A stretch of DNA of 64,000 nucleotides, from assembly GCF_039555325.1 (NCBI RefSeq), contig NZ_CP154608.1, positions 806,001 to 870,000 on the forward strand, written 5' to 3'. Positions 1 to 9,320 of the stretch are shown here, one piece after another. This DNA is from Sphingomicrobium sp. XHP0239 (lineage in GTDB: Bacteria; Pseudomonadota; Alphaproteobacteria; Sphingomonadales; Sphingomonadaceae). Made by a program: the position numbers and the translations under genes. The notes under the pieces were generated by a model. It saw only the letters and a list, made by a program, of their open reading frames with translations, searched no databases and was not told where the DNA came from. How positions within the stretch are numbered: position 1 is the first letter of the stretch; the number at the start of each line of letters is the position of its first letter.

Positions 1-15
1 CGAGGGAGACGTTCG

Positions 16-558
16 ATGTCTGTCGCTTCTCTGGCCATTCTTTCAATCGCGCTGACGGGTGGTGCGCCCGTGGGCATCACCCTCGGCGAGACGCATGCGA
101 AGAGCTGCTACGACGCGGCCGAGGCCGGCAATACCAGCCGATTTGCGCTGGCGTCCTGCGAACGGGCGCTCGCGGTTCAGCCGCTCAGCGCCGGCGACAA
201 GGCCTCGACGCTCGTCAATCGCGGCATCATTCGCATGAACCGCGGTGAGTACAATCTGGCAGATCGCGATTTTGCCGAAGCCCTCAAACTCGATGCCTCG
301 CAGGCCGAAGCCTATCTCAATGCGGCGATCCTGGCGTTGCGCCGGGCGGATAGCGCGCGGGCGCTGACCTATTCCTCCCGCTCGATCGAGCTGGAAACGC
401 GCAAGCCGCACATCGCCTATTATGTGCGCGGAATGGCCAACGAGGATCGGGGCGCCGCGAGCGCGGCCTATCGCGACCTGCAAATGGCGCAGTCGCTCGC
501 TCCCGGTTGGGACGTGCCGGCGATCGAACTGACGCGCTATTCGGTGGTGACGCGCTGA
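16..558 (+). CDS. Exported TPR-repeat protein
   Basis: A 180-residue protein with a hydrophobic N-terminus (residues about 1-25) ending in an Ala-His-Ala signal-peptidase-like site, so it is probably periplasmic. From about residue 60 it holds two to three tetratricopeptide repeats, seen as Gly/Ala/Tyr spacing such as NRGIIRMNRGEYNLADRDF followed by AEAYLNAAILALRRAD. TPRs mediate protein-protein contacts; no partner can be named. A purine-rich ribosome site (GGGAG) sits about 7 bases before the ATG. The gene lies alone ahead of sodB. Similar small TPR proteins are common in sphingomonads, but the specific function is unknown. The start is near the window edge but looks complete. Confidence 0.8.
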   Translation: MSVASLAILSIALTGGAPVGITLGETHAKSCYDAAEAGNTSRFALASCERALAVQPLSAGDKASTLVNRGIIRMNRGEYNLADRDFAEALKLDASQAEAYLNAAILALRRADSARALTYSSRSIELETRKPHIAYYVRGMANEDRGAASAAYRDLQMAQSLAPGWDVPAIELTRYSVVTR

Positions 559-597
559 GGCGCTGACCACACGAACGTAAGAAAGTCTTTGGGCGAA

Positions 598-609
598 GCG
601 TTGCAACGC
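598..609. promoter_or_regulatory. 12-base perfect palindrome upstream of sodB
   Basis: GCGTTGCAACGC is self-complementary and lies 54 bases before the sodB ATG. It could be a dimeric repressor or activator half-site pair, but no known operator consensus was matched, so the role is inferred from position only. Confidence 0.3.
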
Positions 610-663
610 TGCGCAGGGCCACGCGTTGCCAAAGTGAACCTATCATCCAACAGGAGCACAAGA

Positions 664-1293
664 ATGGCCTTCGAACTTCCCGATCTTCCTTTCGCCAAAG
701 ACGCGCTAGGCGACCATATGTCGTCCGAAACGCTCGATTACCATCATGGCAAGCATCACAAGGCCTATGTCGACAAGACCAACAAGGCGGTCGAGGACGA
801 CAAGCACGGCATCAAAGGCAAGAAGCTCAGCGAAGTGATCAAGCACGCCGCCGAAAAGGGAGAGCAGGGCCTGTTCAACAATTCGGCGCAGGTATGGAAC
901 CACAGCTTCTTCTGGCAGTGCCTCGCGCCCGAAGGATCGACCAAGCCGTCCGAAAAGCTGAACAAGATGATCGCCGACGATTTCGGTTCGACCGAAAAGC
1001 TGCTCGACAAGTTGCAGGAAGAAAGCGCCGGTCATTTCGCAAGCGGTTGGGGCTGGCTCATTCTCAACAACGGCAAGCTGGAAGTGACCAGCCTGCACGA
1101 CGCCGACAGCCCGGTCGCCCACGGCATGACCCCGCTGTTCACCGTGGATGTGTGGGAACACGCCTACTATCTCGACTACCAGAATGCGCGCCCCGATTAT
1201 CTGAAGAGCGTGCTGCACAACATCGTGAACTGGGACTTCGTGAGCGAGAATCTCGACGGCAACGGCATCGCCCGCGCCGATCAGGAAGGCTAA
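664..1293 (+). CDS. sodB: Superoxide dismutase, Fe type
   Basis: A 209-residue Fe/Mn-family superoxide dismutase that converts superoxide to oxygen and hydrogen peroxide. It begins MAFELPDLPF, typical of bacterial iron SODs. The metal ligands are visible: His27 in LDYHHGKHHKAY, the His of WNHSFFW, and Asp and His of DVWEHAYYLDY. No signal peptide is seen, so it should be cytoplasmic. The start at 664 is chosen over upstream in-frame codons because AGGAG at 652-656 is correctly spaced and homologues begin here. It is monocistronic, ending in a bidirectional hairpin terminator shared with the convergent ABC operon. Fe rather than Mn is an inference from overall resemblance. Confidence 0.95.
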   Translation: MAFELPDLPFAKDALGDHMSSETLDYHHGKHHKAYVDKTNKAVEDDKHGIKGKKLSEVIKHAAEKGEQGLFNNSAQVWNHSFFWQCLAPEGSTKPSEKLNKMIADDFGSTEKLLDKLQEESAGHFASGWGWLILNNGKLEVTSLHDADSPVAHGMTPLFTVDVWEHAYYLDYQNARPDYLKSVLHNIVNWDFVSENLDGNGIARADQEG

Positions 1294-1320
1294 CGCACTC
1301 CGACCTCGATGCTTCAGAAA

Positions 1321-1353
1321 GGGCGGTGACTTCGGTCGCCGCCCTTATTGTTT
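1321..1353. terminator. Bidirectional intrinsic terminator between sodB and the ABC permease gene
   Basis: Ten-base arms GGGCGGTGAC and GTCGCCGCCC close a TTCG tetraloop, followed by TTATTGTTT on the plus strand. A short A run on the left makes it usable from the minus strand too. It overlaps the last codons of the convergent permease gene. Confidence 0.8.
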
Positions 1354-2106
1354 GAGCCGCTTGCCCGTCCGGAAGATGTACGCGATGGCCGCGAGCGGGA
1401 CGAGGATCGACAGCGCCATCGCAGCCACGCTGGCAACGAGCGGCACGTCGGCGACGCCGTAGAAGGTCCATCGATAGCCCGAGACGAGATAGACGACGGG
1501 ATTGAAGAGGGTGACGGTCCGCCACGGTTCGGCAAGGGAGTCGACCGCGTAGAAAATCCCGCCGAGAAAGGCGAGGGGGGTGACCACCAGCAGCGGCGCG
1601 AACTGCAACTGTTCGAAATTGTCCGCCAAGAGCCCGATCAGGAACCCGAACAGACAGAAACCCACCGCAATCGCGACGAGGAACAGCAGCATCAACAGGG
1701 GATGCTCGACCCGAACCTCGACGAACAGCGTCGCGGTCGCCAGCGTGACCAGTGCGAGGATGACCGATTTGGTCACCGCCGCGCCGACGTAGCCCGTGAC
1801 CGTTTCCAGCGGCGACAGCGGAGCGGACAGAATTTCGTAGATCGTACCTGTGAACTTGGGAAAGTAGATGCCGAAACTGGCATTGGCGATCGACTGGGTC
1901 AGCACCGACAACAGGATCAAACCCGGCACGATGAAGCTGCCATAGTCGATGCCCGCCATGTCGCTCATCCGCCCCCCGATCGCCGATCCGAAGACGAGGA
2001 AATAGAGCGCGGTGGTAATGACCGGCGCCACGAGGCTCTGCCCCAGCGTGCGCCGCCAGCGCGACATCTCGAACTTGTAGATGGCGTAAAGGCCGCGGGG
2101 GTTCAT
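1345..2106 (-). CDS. ABC-2 type exporter permease
   Basis: A 253-residue integral membrane protein of the ABC-2 permease family (YadH/NodJ-like), starting [19 protein letters not shown]. About six membrane segments are visible, with the family's conserved region around [13 protein letters not shown] and the [13 protein letters not shown] segment near the end. It should form the channel for the ATPase encoded just upstream, exporting an unknown substrate. The start is fixed at 2106 by the four-base ATGA overlap with the ATPase stop; an upstream in-frame extension would run through the ATPase gene. It is the last gene of a six-gene leftward operon. Confidence 0.88.
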   Translation of the reverse strand: MNPRGLYAIYKFEMSRWRRTLGQSLVAPVITTALYFLVFGSAIGGRMSDMAGIDYGSFIVPGLILLSVLTQSIANASFGIYFPKFTGTIYEILSAPLSPLETVTGYVGAAVTKSVILALVTLATATLFVEVRVEHPLLMLLFLVAIAVGFCLFGFLIGLLADNFEQLQFAPLLVVTPLAFLGGIFYAVDSLAEPWRTVTLFNPVVYLVSGYRWTFYGVADVPLVASVAAMALSILVPLAAIAYIFRTGKRLKQ

Positions 2107-3035
2107 TGCGCGTCCTTCGAACGGTTGACCAACGACACGAAGATATCTTCCAGGCTCGACTGACGAGTCGTCAGATCGCGCCATGAAATGCCGAGCGTAT
2201 CGAGCTGGCGCATCAGGGTCGGGATGCCGGTCTGCTCGTCGTTGCTGTCGAAATGATAGCAGAGTTCGTGACCGTCATCCTCGAGATCGATGTCGCGGTC
2301 GGCCAGTTCGGGCGGCAGGGCGGCGAGCGGTTCGTCGAGGAAGATCTTCAATGTCCGCCGGCCCATCTGGCGCATCAGTTCCGCCTTGGTCCCCAGCGCG
2401 ACCAGCTCTCCATCGCGGATCACGCCGACGCGGTCGGCCATTTCCTCGGCCTCCTCGATGTAGTGGGTCGTCAGGATGATCGTGGTTCCGTCGGCCCGCA
2501 GCTTGCGCACCAGCTCCCACATGTCGCGGCGCAGTTCGACGTCCACCCCCGCAGTGGGTTCGTCGAGAAACAGGACTTCGGGCTCATGGGCGAGTGCCTT
2601 GGCGATCATGACACGCCGCTTCATCCCACCGGACAATGTCATCATCTCGGCCTTGCGCTTGTCCCAGAGCGTCAAACGCTTCAGCACCCGCTCCAGATAG
2701 GCGTCGTCGGCCGGCTTTCCGAACAGGCCGCGCGAGAAGCGCACCGAATCCCACACCGTCTCGAAGGCATCGGTGGTGAGTTCTTGGGGTACGAGACCGA
2801 TATGCTCGCGCGCGGCGCGATACTCGCGCTCGATATCGTGGCCCAGCACCGAAACGCTGCCCCCCGTCTTGGTCACGATCCCGCAGACGATCGATATAAG
2901 CGTCGTCTTGCCCGCGCCGTTCGGTCCGAGCAGGGCGAAGATCTCGCCTTTCTCGATGGCCAGATCGACGCCTTTCAGCGCCATCGTGCCGCTGTCGTAC
3001 GCCTTGGTCAGTCCTTCGATCGAAATGACGCTCAT
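2103..3035 (-). CDS. ABC transporter ATPase (YadG/CcmA-like)
   Basis: A 310-residue ATP-binding subunit of an ABC-2 exporter. Walker A is GPNGAGKTT near residue 40, the signature is LSGGMKRR, and Walker B is [12 protein letters not shown], followed by the H-loop [14 protein letters not shown]. The C-terminal 80 residues form the extra domain usual in the drug/polysaccharide exporter ATPases. It is translationally coupled to the permease downstream and to yciB upstream by four-base overlaps. The substrate is unknown. Confidence 0.9.
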   Translation of the reverse strand: MSVISIEGLTKAYDSGTMALKGVDLAIEKGEIFALLGPNGAGKTTLISIVCGIVTKTGGSVSVLGHDIEREYRAAREHIGLVPQELTTDAFETVWDSVRFSRGLFGKPADDAYLERVLKRLTLWDKRKAEMMTLSGGMKRRVMIAKALAHEPEVLFLDEPTAGVDVELRRDMWELVRKLRADGTTIILTTHYIEEAEEMADRVGVIRDGELVALGTKAELMRQMGRRTLKIFLDEPLAALPPELADRDIDLEDDGHELCYHFDSNDEQTGIPTLMRQLDTLGISWRDLTTRQSSLEDIFVSLVNRSKDAQ

Positions 3036-3655
3036 TCGCTCTTCTCCTCGAGCATCAAACCGTGGCGGATCAGCATCGGCATATTGGCGGCGGCGAAAAT
3101 GAAGGTGAGGGGCATTGACAGCCAGATCTTGGCGCCAATCCAGAAATCGGTGGAGAAGTTGCGCCAGATGACTTCATTGAGGCAAGCCATCGCCACAAAG
3201 AAAATCGCCCAATTCCGGGAGTATAGCGTCCATCCGCGATGGCTCAGTCCGGGAAAGACGCCGCCGAGGAGCCATTTGAGCGGCACCTTCTTCAGCATGA
3301 CGCCAACGCCCAGAATCGTCGCCGCCCCCAGATTGTAGACCGTCGGCTTGATCTTGATGAACGTATCGTCGCGCAGCACGATGGTGATGGCGCCGAACCC
3401 GAACACCAGCACCGAACTGAACAACTGCAGTTTCGAGAAATGCTTCACCAGCGCGAAATGCACTCCCATCGCCACGACCATGGCAGCCATGAAAGCGCCG
3501 GTCGCGATCACGATCCGGTCGAGATCGCTGCCAGGGGCCAGGCGATTGGTGGCGAAGAAGACGACTAGCGGACCCAAGTCGAGCAGCAGTTGCATCCCGC
3601 TCGACAGTTTGCGGCGCTCGGCGTCGATCTCGGGCCCCGGGGTGACGTCGGTCAT
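3032..3655 (-). CDS. yciB: Inner membrane septation protein A family (YciB/IspZ)
   Basis: A 207-residue polytopic membrane protein. The typical opening of the family, [16 protein letters not shown], is present near residue 25, followed by about five hydrophobic segments and the conserved [15 protein letters not shown] region. YciB proteins affect cell envelope integrity and septation; the biochemical role is not settled. It sits immediately after ftsY, a common alphaproteobacterial order, and overlaps both neighbours by four bases. Confidence 0.9.
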   Translation of the reverse strand: MTDVTPGPEIDAERRKLSSGMQLLLDLGPLVVFFATNRLAPGSDLDRIVIATGAFMAAMVVAMGVHFALVKHFSKLQLFSSVLVFGFGAITIVLRDDTFIKIKPTVYNLGAATILGVGVMLKKVPLKWLLGGVFPGLSHRGWTLYSRNWAIFFVAMACLNEVIWRNFSTDFWIGAKIWLSMPLTFIFAAANMPMLIRHGLMLEEKSE

Positions 3656-4569
3656 GCGGGGGGCAGCCCCGCGATGGCGCGGGCGACGGCTCGCGGGTCG
3701 AAGGGGCGCAGATCGTCGACGCCCTCGCCGACCCCGATGGCGTGGATGGGCAGCCCGAATTTCTCGGCTGCCGCGACCATCACCCCGCCGCGCGCGGTGC
3801 CGTCCAGCTTCGTCATGACGAGCCCGGTGACGTTCGCCACATCTCGGAAGACCTCGATCTGATTGATCGCATTCTGCCCCGTGGTCGCATCAAGGACGAG
3901 AATCACGTCGTGCGGCGCCTCTTCGTTGAGCTTGCCGAGGACGCGGCGGATCTTCGCCAGCTCGTCCATCAGATAGGCCTTGTTCTGCAAGCGTCCTGCG
4001 GTGTCGACGATGAGCACGTCCTCGCCCGTCGCGGTCGCCTGCCTGACACCGTCGAACACGATGGCGGCGGGATCGCCCCCTTCCGGTCCAGCGATGACCG
4101 GCGCGCCGATCCGGTCACCCCAGATCTTCAGCTGTTCGATCGCAGCGGCGCGGAACGTGTCCCCCGCCGCCAGCAGTACGCCGTAGTCCTGCTCCTGGAG
4201 CAGATGGCCGATCTTGCCGATCGTCGTCGTCTTCCCCGACCCGTTGACACCGATGACGAGCATGACGTGCGGACGGGGAAAACCGTACACATCCAAGGGC
4301 TTGGCGACGGGCGTGAGGATCGCTTCGATCTCTTCGGCCAGGATCGTGCGCAGCCCCCGTTCGTCGAGCGTGTCGAACTTGCGCGCGGCGATGGCCTCGC
4401 GAATGCGCTTCGACGCCTCGGGTCCGAGATCGGAAGCGATCAGCGCCTCTTCGATGTCGTCGAGCGTCGCGGTGTCGAGCGCCTGCTTGCTCGTCAGACC
4501 GCTGATATTCTCGCCGACGCGATCGGCGGTCTTGCGAAATCCGCCCGTCAGCCGCTCGAGCCAGCTCAT
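3652..4569 (-). CDS. ftsY: Signal recognition particle receptor FtsY
   Basis: A 305-residue SRP receptor GTPase that docks Ffh-ribosome complexes at the membrane for co-translational insertion. The NG domain is complete: G1 GVNGSGKTTTIGKIG near residue 110, DTAGR, and TKLDGTARGG, with the C-terminal GVGEGVDDLRPFDP. The long acidic N-terminal A domain of E. coli FtsY is absent, as in many alphaproteobacteria; only a short basic amphipathic start (MSWLERLTGGFRKTADRV) remains for membrane contact. Its partner Ffh is encoded at 7.3-8.8 kb. It is coupled to mtaB upstream by an ATGA overlap. Confidence 0.97.
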   Translation of the reverse strand: MSWLERLTGGFRKTADRVGENISGLTSKQALDTATLDDIEEALIASDLGPEASKRIREAIAARKFDTLDERGLRTILAEEIEAILTPVAKPLDVYGFPRPHVMLVIGVNGSGKTTTIGKIGHLLQEQDYGVLLAAGDTFRAAAIEQLKIWGDRIGAPVIAGPEGGDPAAIVFDGVRQATATGEDVLIVDTAGRLQNKAYLMDELAKIRRVLGKLNEEAPHDVILVLDATTGQNAINQIEVFRDVANVTGLVMTKLDGTARGGVMVAAAEKFGLPIHAIGVGEGVDDLRPFDPRAVARAIAGLPPA

Positions 4570-5780
4570 GTCATTTCCCCCGTCAGTCCCTTGTCGTTCA
4601 TGCCGACGATATGTGCCATCCCCGTCGTGCCGCGAGCCGCCGCAGTGATGGCGATGGGCGCGAACCCGTCCGTATGCCCACGACCACCGTTTTCGATCAG
4701 CACCGGCTGCCGCGTGCCGACCTTGCTCTGCAGCCAGCGCCGTCGATGCGCGGCGGCCGTTGCGCGCAACCGCGCCGCACGATCTTTGATGATCGACCGA
4801 TCAACCTGCGGCATCCGGGCGGCGGGCGTCCGTTCGCGCGGGCTGTACGGGAAGATATGCGCCGCCACGATGTCGCAGTCCTCGATCAGCGCGAGGCTAT
4901 TGTCGAACATCGCCTCGTTCTCAGTCGGAAAGCCGGCGATCATGTCGGCACCGACGCTGATCTCGCGCTTCGCCTTCAGTCGTTCGACCAGTCGCACGGC
5001 GTCGGACCGCGAATGGCGCCGTTTCATGCGCTTGAGGATCATGTCGTCGCCCGCCTGGAGCGACAGATGAACATGCGGCATCAGCCGATCATCCTCGGTC
5101 AATAGATCGAACAGCGCCCCGTCGATCTCGACCCCGTCGAGACTGGAGAGGCGCAAGCGCTTCAGCCGCGGTTCGTCGGACAGCAGTCGCTGAAGCAGAT
5201 CGCCAAGTCGGACCCCGTCGAGATCGTAGCTGGTGATGTCGACGCCCGTGACGACGATTTCGGCCGCACCCGCATCCAACTCGCCCGCGACCGCGCGCCG
5301 AACCGCATCGTAGGGAAGCGACACGCTGTTTCCGCGGCCGTAGGGGATGGTGCAGAACGTACAGCGATGGTCGCAGCCGGTTTGAACCGAGACGAAGCTG
5401 CGCACCTTGCCCGCGTTTCCCGCCGCCACTTCCGCACCGTCGGACGTCATGACGTCACCGACGAAAGCGGTTGTTTTCCCGACGAACTTTTCGAGATCGA
5501 GTTTGTCGCGGTTGCCGATCAGCCCGTCCACCTCGGGCATCGCCGCCAATTCCTCACGCTCGATCTGCGCCGCGCACCCCGTCACCAGCAATCGCGCATC
5601 GGGCCGCGCCTTGCGCGCCTTGCGGATCTGCTGGCGGGTCGTCCGCACAGCTTCGTGCGTCACCGCGCAGCTGTTGACGATCGTGGTGTCGCGCACCCCA
5701 GCCGCCTCGAGCCGACGACGGATCGTCTCGCTCTCCGCGAAATTCAGCCGGCAGCCGAGCGTGATCGTCTCCACGCTCAT
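4566..5780 (-). CDS. mtaB: tRNA threonylcarbamoyladenosine methylthiotransferase MtaB
   Basis: A 404-residue radical-SAM enzyme that adds a methylthio group to t6A at position 37 of ANN-decoding tRNAs. The UPF0004 domain begins ITLGCRLNFAESE, with further iron-sulfur cysteines at NSCAVT and VTGCAAQ. The radical SAM cluster motif CDHRCTFC is followed by IPYGRG. A short C-terminal TRAM-like segment ends the protein. The start at 5780 is set by the ATGA overlap with dapF; the longer in-frame extension reads through dapF and is not real. Note tsaE, needed for the t6A substrate, at 32.2 kb. Confidence 0.93.
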   Translation of the reverse strand: MSVETITLGCRLNFAESETIRRRLEAAGVRDTTIVNSCAVTHEAVRTTRQQIRKARKARPDARLLVTGCAAQIEREELAAMPEVDGLIGNRDKLDLEKFVGKTTAFVGDVMTSDGAEVAAGNAGKVRSFVSVQTGCDHRCTFCTIPYGRGNSVSLPYDAVRRAVAGELDAGAAEIVVTGVDITSYDLDGVRLGDLLQRLLSDEPRLKRLRLSSLDGVEIDGALFDLLTEDDRLMPHVHLSLQAGDDMILKRMKRRHSRSDAVRLVERLKAKREISVGADMIAGFPTENEAMFDNSLALIEDCDIVAAHIFPYSPRERTPAARMPQVDRSIIKDRAARLRATAAAHRRRWLQSKVGTRQPVLIENGGRGHTDGFAPIAITAAARGTTGMAHIVGMNDKGLTGEMT

Positions 5781-6577
5781 GCCAGCGCCCCCACGTCGAT
5801 CTCGCCAGAGAAGACGTGGGTCGCAGCCCCGCGCATGACGATCCGCTCGCCGGGGCTCCAGTCGACCGTCAACGACCCGCCCCGCATCCGGACCTCGACG
5901 GGAGCGACCACGAGCTTGCGGCGGATCGCGGCGACGGCGGTGGCGCAGGCACCGGTTCCGCATGCCTGGGTAATTCCGACCCCGCGCTCGAACGTCCGCA
6001 AGTTCAACGCTTTCGCGTCCACATCGGCCACGTTGACATTGATGCGGTCGGGAAAGGCGGGGTCCCGCTCGATCTGTTGGCCATATTCTTCCAGCGGCAT
6101 CGCGTCGGCATCCTCGACGAAGAAGACGAGGTGCGGATTGCCGACATTCACCGCATCCGGCCGTTCGAAGGGGCCCCAGCCCATCGGCAGCGGTGCGGTA
6201 TCGACCGGATCGGCTAGTGGAATGGCGTCCCACTCGAACCTGGGCGGGGGGAGGGTCACGCTGATTTCCTCGCCGATCGCTTTTGCTTCCAGCAGCCCGC
6301 CGCTCGTCTCGATGCGGTTCGCCCCGGTCAGCGCCGCGACACAGCGGGTCGCGTTGCCGCAGGCCTCGGCGGGCTTTCCGTCGGCATTCCAGATGTCCAT
6401 CACGAGATCGGCGGTCGCGCTCGACCGCAAGCGAATGAGCTGGTCGCACCCGACGCCGCGATGGCGGTCGCACAGCAGGCGCCGCTGCGCCTCGGTCGGC
6501 TCCACCGCCGTCGCGCGCGCGTCCAAAATCACGAAATCGTTGCCGAGCCCGTGCATCTTGTGAAAGCGTGTGACCAT
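5777..6577 (-). CDS. dapF: Diaminopimelate epimerase
   Basis: A 266-residue enzyme that converts LL- to meso-diaminopimelate for lysine and peptidoglycan synthesis. The start MVTRFHKMHGLGNDFVILD is the family's typical N-terminus. The two catalytic cysteines lie in ACGNATRC and in GITQACGTGACA. It is the first gene of the leftward operon that continues through mtaB, ftsY and yciB to the ABC exporter. An upstream in-frame ATG at 6613 was not used because the family motif starts at 6577. Confidence 0.96.
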   Translation of the reverse strand: MVTRFHKMHGLGNDFVILDARATAVEPTEAQRRLLCDRHRGVGCDQLIRLRSSATADLVMDIWNADGKPAEACGNATRCVAALTGANRIETSGGLLEAKAIGEEISVTLPPPRFEWDAIPLADPVDTAPLPMGWGPFERPDAVNVGNPHLVFFVEDADAMPLEEYGQQIERDPAFPDRINVNVADVDAKALNLRTFERGVGITQACGTGACATAVAAIRRKLVVAPVEVRMRGGSLTVDWSPGERIVMRGAATHVFSGEIDVGALA

Positions 6578-6618
6578 GCTGCGCGACTTAGGGTCGCGGC
6601 CAGAAGAGGGCAACCGAC

Positions 6619-7176
6619 ATGAGCGAAGACCGTATCCACGAACAGGCTGCCGACGTCCTCAAATTTTGGTTCGACGAGGCTGGCGAGGAGCGATGGTGGA
6701 AGAAGGACGAGGATTTCGACGCCGAGATCCGCGAGCGCTTCGGCGTCCTTCGCAACGATGTGTTCTCAACGCAGGCGACGGGTTGGCGCGACGATCCGCA
6801 AACGTTGCTCGCCGCAGTGATCCTTCTCGACCAATTCTCGCGCAACCTGTTTCGCGGCGACGCGGAGGCATTCGCCGCCGACCCGCTGGCCTGCGAACTG
6901 ACCCGCGAGGCGATCGCGAAAGGCTGGCCAGAAAAGATGGACCCCGACCATCGCTTCTTCCTGTTCATGCCCCTGATGCACAGCGAGGACATGGCGGACC
7001 AGAAGGACAGCGTGCGTCTGTTTGATGCCATGGCCGACGATGGTCACGACAGATTCGCCCATCTGCACTATGACCAGATCGAGCGTTTCGGCCGCTTCCC
7101 CGGACGAAACGAGGCGCTCGGACGGACCAGCACCGAGGAGGAGCGCGGGGCGCTGGCCGATGGCGCCGCCTTCTGA
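6619..7176 (+). CDS. DUF924 family protein
   Basis: A 185-residue soluble protein of the DUF924 family, recognised by the early VLKFWFDE motif, the central LLDQFSRNLFRGDAEAFAADP and the later FPGRNEALGRTSTEEE near the C-terminus. The fold is TPR-like and helical; no biochemical role is established. It starts 41 bases from dapF on the opposite strand, so the two share a short divergent promoter region. Confidence 0.88.
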   Translation: MSEDRIHEQAADVLKFWFDEAGEERWWKKDEDFDAEIRERFGVLRNDVFSTQATGWRDDPQTLLAAVILLDQFSRNLFRGDAEAFAADPLACELTREAIAKGWPEKMDPDHRFFLFMPLMHSEDMADQKDSVRLFDAMADDGHDRFAHLHYDQIERFGRFPGRNEALGRTSTEEERGALADGAAF

Positions 7177-7333
7177 CGCGACCTTGACCCGCAGACGGCA
7201 TTGACCTATTGGCACACCGTCCCACGGGATGACATATTGCAGGCGCTGCGGCGCACGCTGGCCGACGAGGTTTCGTCCGCCGGCGTTTTTCGCGTTATGT
7301 CCGTGAGGGCAAGTGATTGAGGAGACTTGAGTT

Positions 7334-8785
7334 TTGTTCGACAGCCTGAGCGATCGCCTTGGCAACGTTTTCGACAAGATCCGCGGCCGCGGAGCCTTGA
7401 CCGAAGGCGACGTACGCGATGCGATGCGTGAAGTGCGCGTCGCCCTGCTCGAGGCGGACGTCGCGCTGCCGGTGGCGCGCAAGTTCGTCGAACAGGTGAC
7501 CGAACGCGCGGTTGGCGAGGAGGTCGTCAAATCGGTCACCCCCGGCCAGATGGTCGTCAAGATCGTCAACGACGCGCTCGTCGAACTGCTCGGCAGTGAG
7601 AATGCCGAACTCGATCTGAAGGTCGCGCCGCCCGCCGTCATCATGGTCGTGGGCCTGCAGGGCTCGGGCAAGACCACGAGCACGGCGAAACTCGCCAAGC
7701 GGCTGAAGGAAAAGGATCGCAAGAAGGTCCTGATGGCCTCGCTCGACGTCGCGCGCCCGGCCGCGCAGGAGCAGCTTGCGGTGCTGGGGCGGCAGGCGGA
7801 CGTCGATACGCTCCCCATCGTACCGGGTCAGCAGCCCACCGAGATCGCCAAGCGCGCGATCCAGGCGGGCAAGCTCCAGGGCTATGACGTCCTCATGCTC
7901 GATACGGCGGGTCGCCTCCACGTCGACAATGCGCTGATGGACGAGATGAAGGCGGTCGGCGCGGCGGCCAATCCCGCCGAAACGCTGCTCGTCGTCGACA
8001 GTCTGACCGGGCAGGACGCGGTCAACGTCGCCAAGGGCTTCGGCGAGGAAATCGAGCTTACCGGTGTGATCCTCACCCGCATGGACGGCGATGCGCGCGG
8101 CGGTGCGGCGCTGTCGATGCGCGAAGTCACCGGAAAGCCGATCAAGTTCGCCGGGACGGGCGAGGGGCTCGATGCACTCGAACCCTTCCACCCCGACCGT
8201 GTCGCGGGCCGCATCCTCGGCATGGGCGACGTCGTCAGCCTCGTCGAAAGGGCCGCCGAGACGGTCAAGGCCGAAGATGCCGAGCGGCTCGCCAAGAAGA
8301 TGGAGAAGGGCAAGTTCGATCTCGACGATCTTGCGCTACAGCTTCAGCAGATGAAGCGCATGGGCGGAATCGGCGCGCTCGCCAAGATGATGCCCGGAAT
8401 GAAGGGCATGAAGCAGGCGGGCGAGGTCGACGACAAGGCGCTGACGCGCCTCGAAGCGATGATGAGCTCGATGACCGCCGAGGAACGCGCGCGTCCCAAG
8501 ATCATCAACGCGAAGCGCAAGAAGCGCATCGCCAAGGGCTCGGGCTCGACGGTCCAGGAATTGAACAAGCTTCTCAAGATGCACCAGCAGATGGAAGGCA
8601 TGATGAAGAAGCTGAAGAAGATGGGCGGGTTCGGGAAGCTTGCCTCGATGTTCGGCGGCGGTCCCGATCTGGGCGGGGACGACGGCAAGATGCCGCCACT
8701 TCCGCCCGGCGGCCTGCCGGGTCTCGGCGGACCGGGCATGCCCAACAACCTGCCGCCAGGTTTCGACAAGTTTTCAAAGAAATAA
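7334..8785 (+). CDS. ffh: Signal recognition particle protein Ffh
   Basis: A 483-residue SRP54 GTPase that binds signal sequences and 4.5S RNA. The N domain starts [17 protein letters not shown]; the G domain has [24 protein letters not shown] and [10 protein letters not shown]. The methionine-rich M domain (from about residue 300) contains [20 protein letters not shown] and the RNA-binding segment [14 protein letters not shown]. The C-terminal tail is Gly/Pro-rich. The start is a TTG at 7334 with AGGAG at 7320-7324; no ATG fits. No SRP RNA gene was seen in the window. It is followed after 28 bases by rpsP, a common arrangement. Confidence 0.97.
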   Translation: MFDSLSDRLGNVFDKIRGRGALTEGDVRDAMREVRVALLEADVALPVARKFVEQVTERAVGEEVVKSVTPGQMVVKIVNDALVELLGSENAELDLKVAPPAVIMVVGLQGSGKTTSTAKLAKRLKEKDRKKVLMASLDVARPAAQEQLAVLGRQADVDTLPIVPGQQPTEIAKRAIQAGKLQGYDVLMLDTAGRLHVDNALMDEMKAVGAAANPAETLLVVDSLTGQDAVNVAKGFGEEIELTGVILTRMDGDARGGAALSMREVTGKPIKFAGTGEGLDALEPFHPDRVAGRILGMGDVVSLVERAAETVKAEDAERLAKKMEKGKFDLDDLALQLQQMKRMGGIGALAKMMPGMKGMKQAGEVDDKALTRLEAMMSSMTAEERARPKIINAKRKKRIAKGSGSTVQELNKLLKMHQQMEGMMKKLKKMGGFGKLASMFGGGPDLGGDDGKMPPLPPGGLPGLGGPGMPNNLPPGFDKFSKK

Positions 8786-8813
8786 CGACACACTCTTTAG
8801 AAGGAATATCATC

Positions 8814-9314
8814 ATGGCAGTTGCAATTCGTCTCGCCCGCGGTGGCGCCAAGAAGCGTCCCTATTACCGCATCGTCGTGGCCGACAGCCGCAAGTCGCGC
8901 GACGGGCGCTTCATCGAGCGCGTCGGCAGCTACAACCCGCTGCTCGCCAAGGACGACCCCGAGCGCGTGAAGCTCGACAAGGAGCGGATCGAGCATTGGA
9001 TGTCGGTCGGCGCCAAGCCCACCGATCGCGTGATGCGCTTCCTCGACGCCGAAGGCATCGCGAAGCGCGAAGAGCGCAACAATCCGAAGAAGGCGGAGCC
9101 GGGACAGAAGGCCAAGGATCGCGCCGAAGAGCGTGCCGAGAAGGAACAGGCTGCCAAGGACGCCGCGGAAGAGGCGAAGAACGCCGAAGCCGAAGCGCCT
9201 GCCGATGACTCGGCTACCGAAGAAGCGACCGCCGAGGAAACGCCGGCCGCCGAGGACAAGGGCGAGACCGAAGGCGACGCCAAGGCCTCAGAAGACGGCG
9301 ACAAGGCCGAGTAA
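8814..9314 (+). CDS. rpsP: 30S ribosomal protein S16 with long acidic tail
   Basis: A 166-residue S16. The conserved body (residues 1 to about 85: [49 protein letters not shown]) is followed by about 80 residues of Lys/Glu/Ala-rich low-complexity sequence, roughly doubling the usual 80-90 residue length. Such extensions are known in alphaproteobacterial S16 but this one is long. The start at 8814 is preceded by AGAAGGA. It is the first gene of the rpsP-rimM-trmD-rplS group. Confidence 0.96.
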   Translation: MAVAIRLARGGAKKRPYYRIVVADSRKSRDGRFIERVGSYNPLLAKDDPERVKLDKERIEHWMSVGAKPTDRVMRFLDAEGIAKREERNNPKKAEPGQKAKDRAEERAEKEQAAKDAAEEAKNAEAEAPADDSATEEATAEETPAAEDKGETEGDAKASEDGDKAE

Positions 9315-9320
9315 TCCGGC

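Noticed and set aside
4566..6473. A longer mtaB reading extending upstream to 6473
   Set aside because: The extra 230 codons run antiparallel to nothing but over dapF in another frame; the family start MSVETITLGCRLN and an ATGA overlap with dapF fix the start at 5780.
7201..7320. A 39-codon frame (TTG start) between the DUF924 gene and ffh reading LTYWHTVPRDDILQALRRTL
   Set aside because: It reads plausibly but has no ribosome site, a lower third-position GC than neighbours and overlaps the ffh promoter region. Kept only as a remote possibility.
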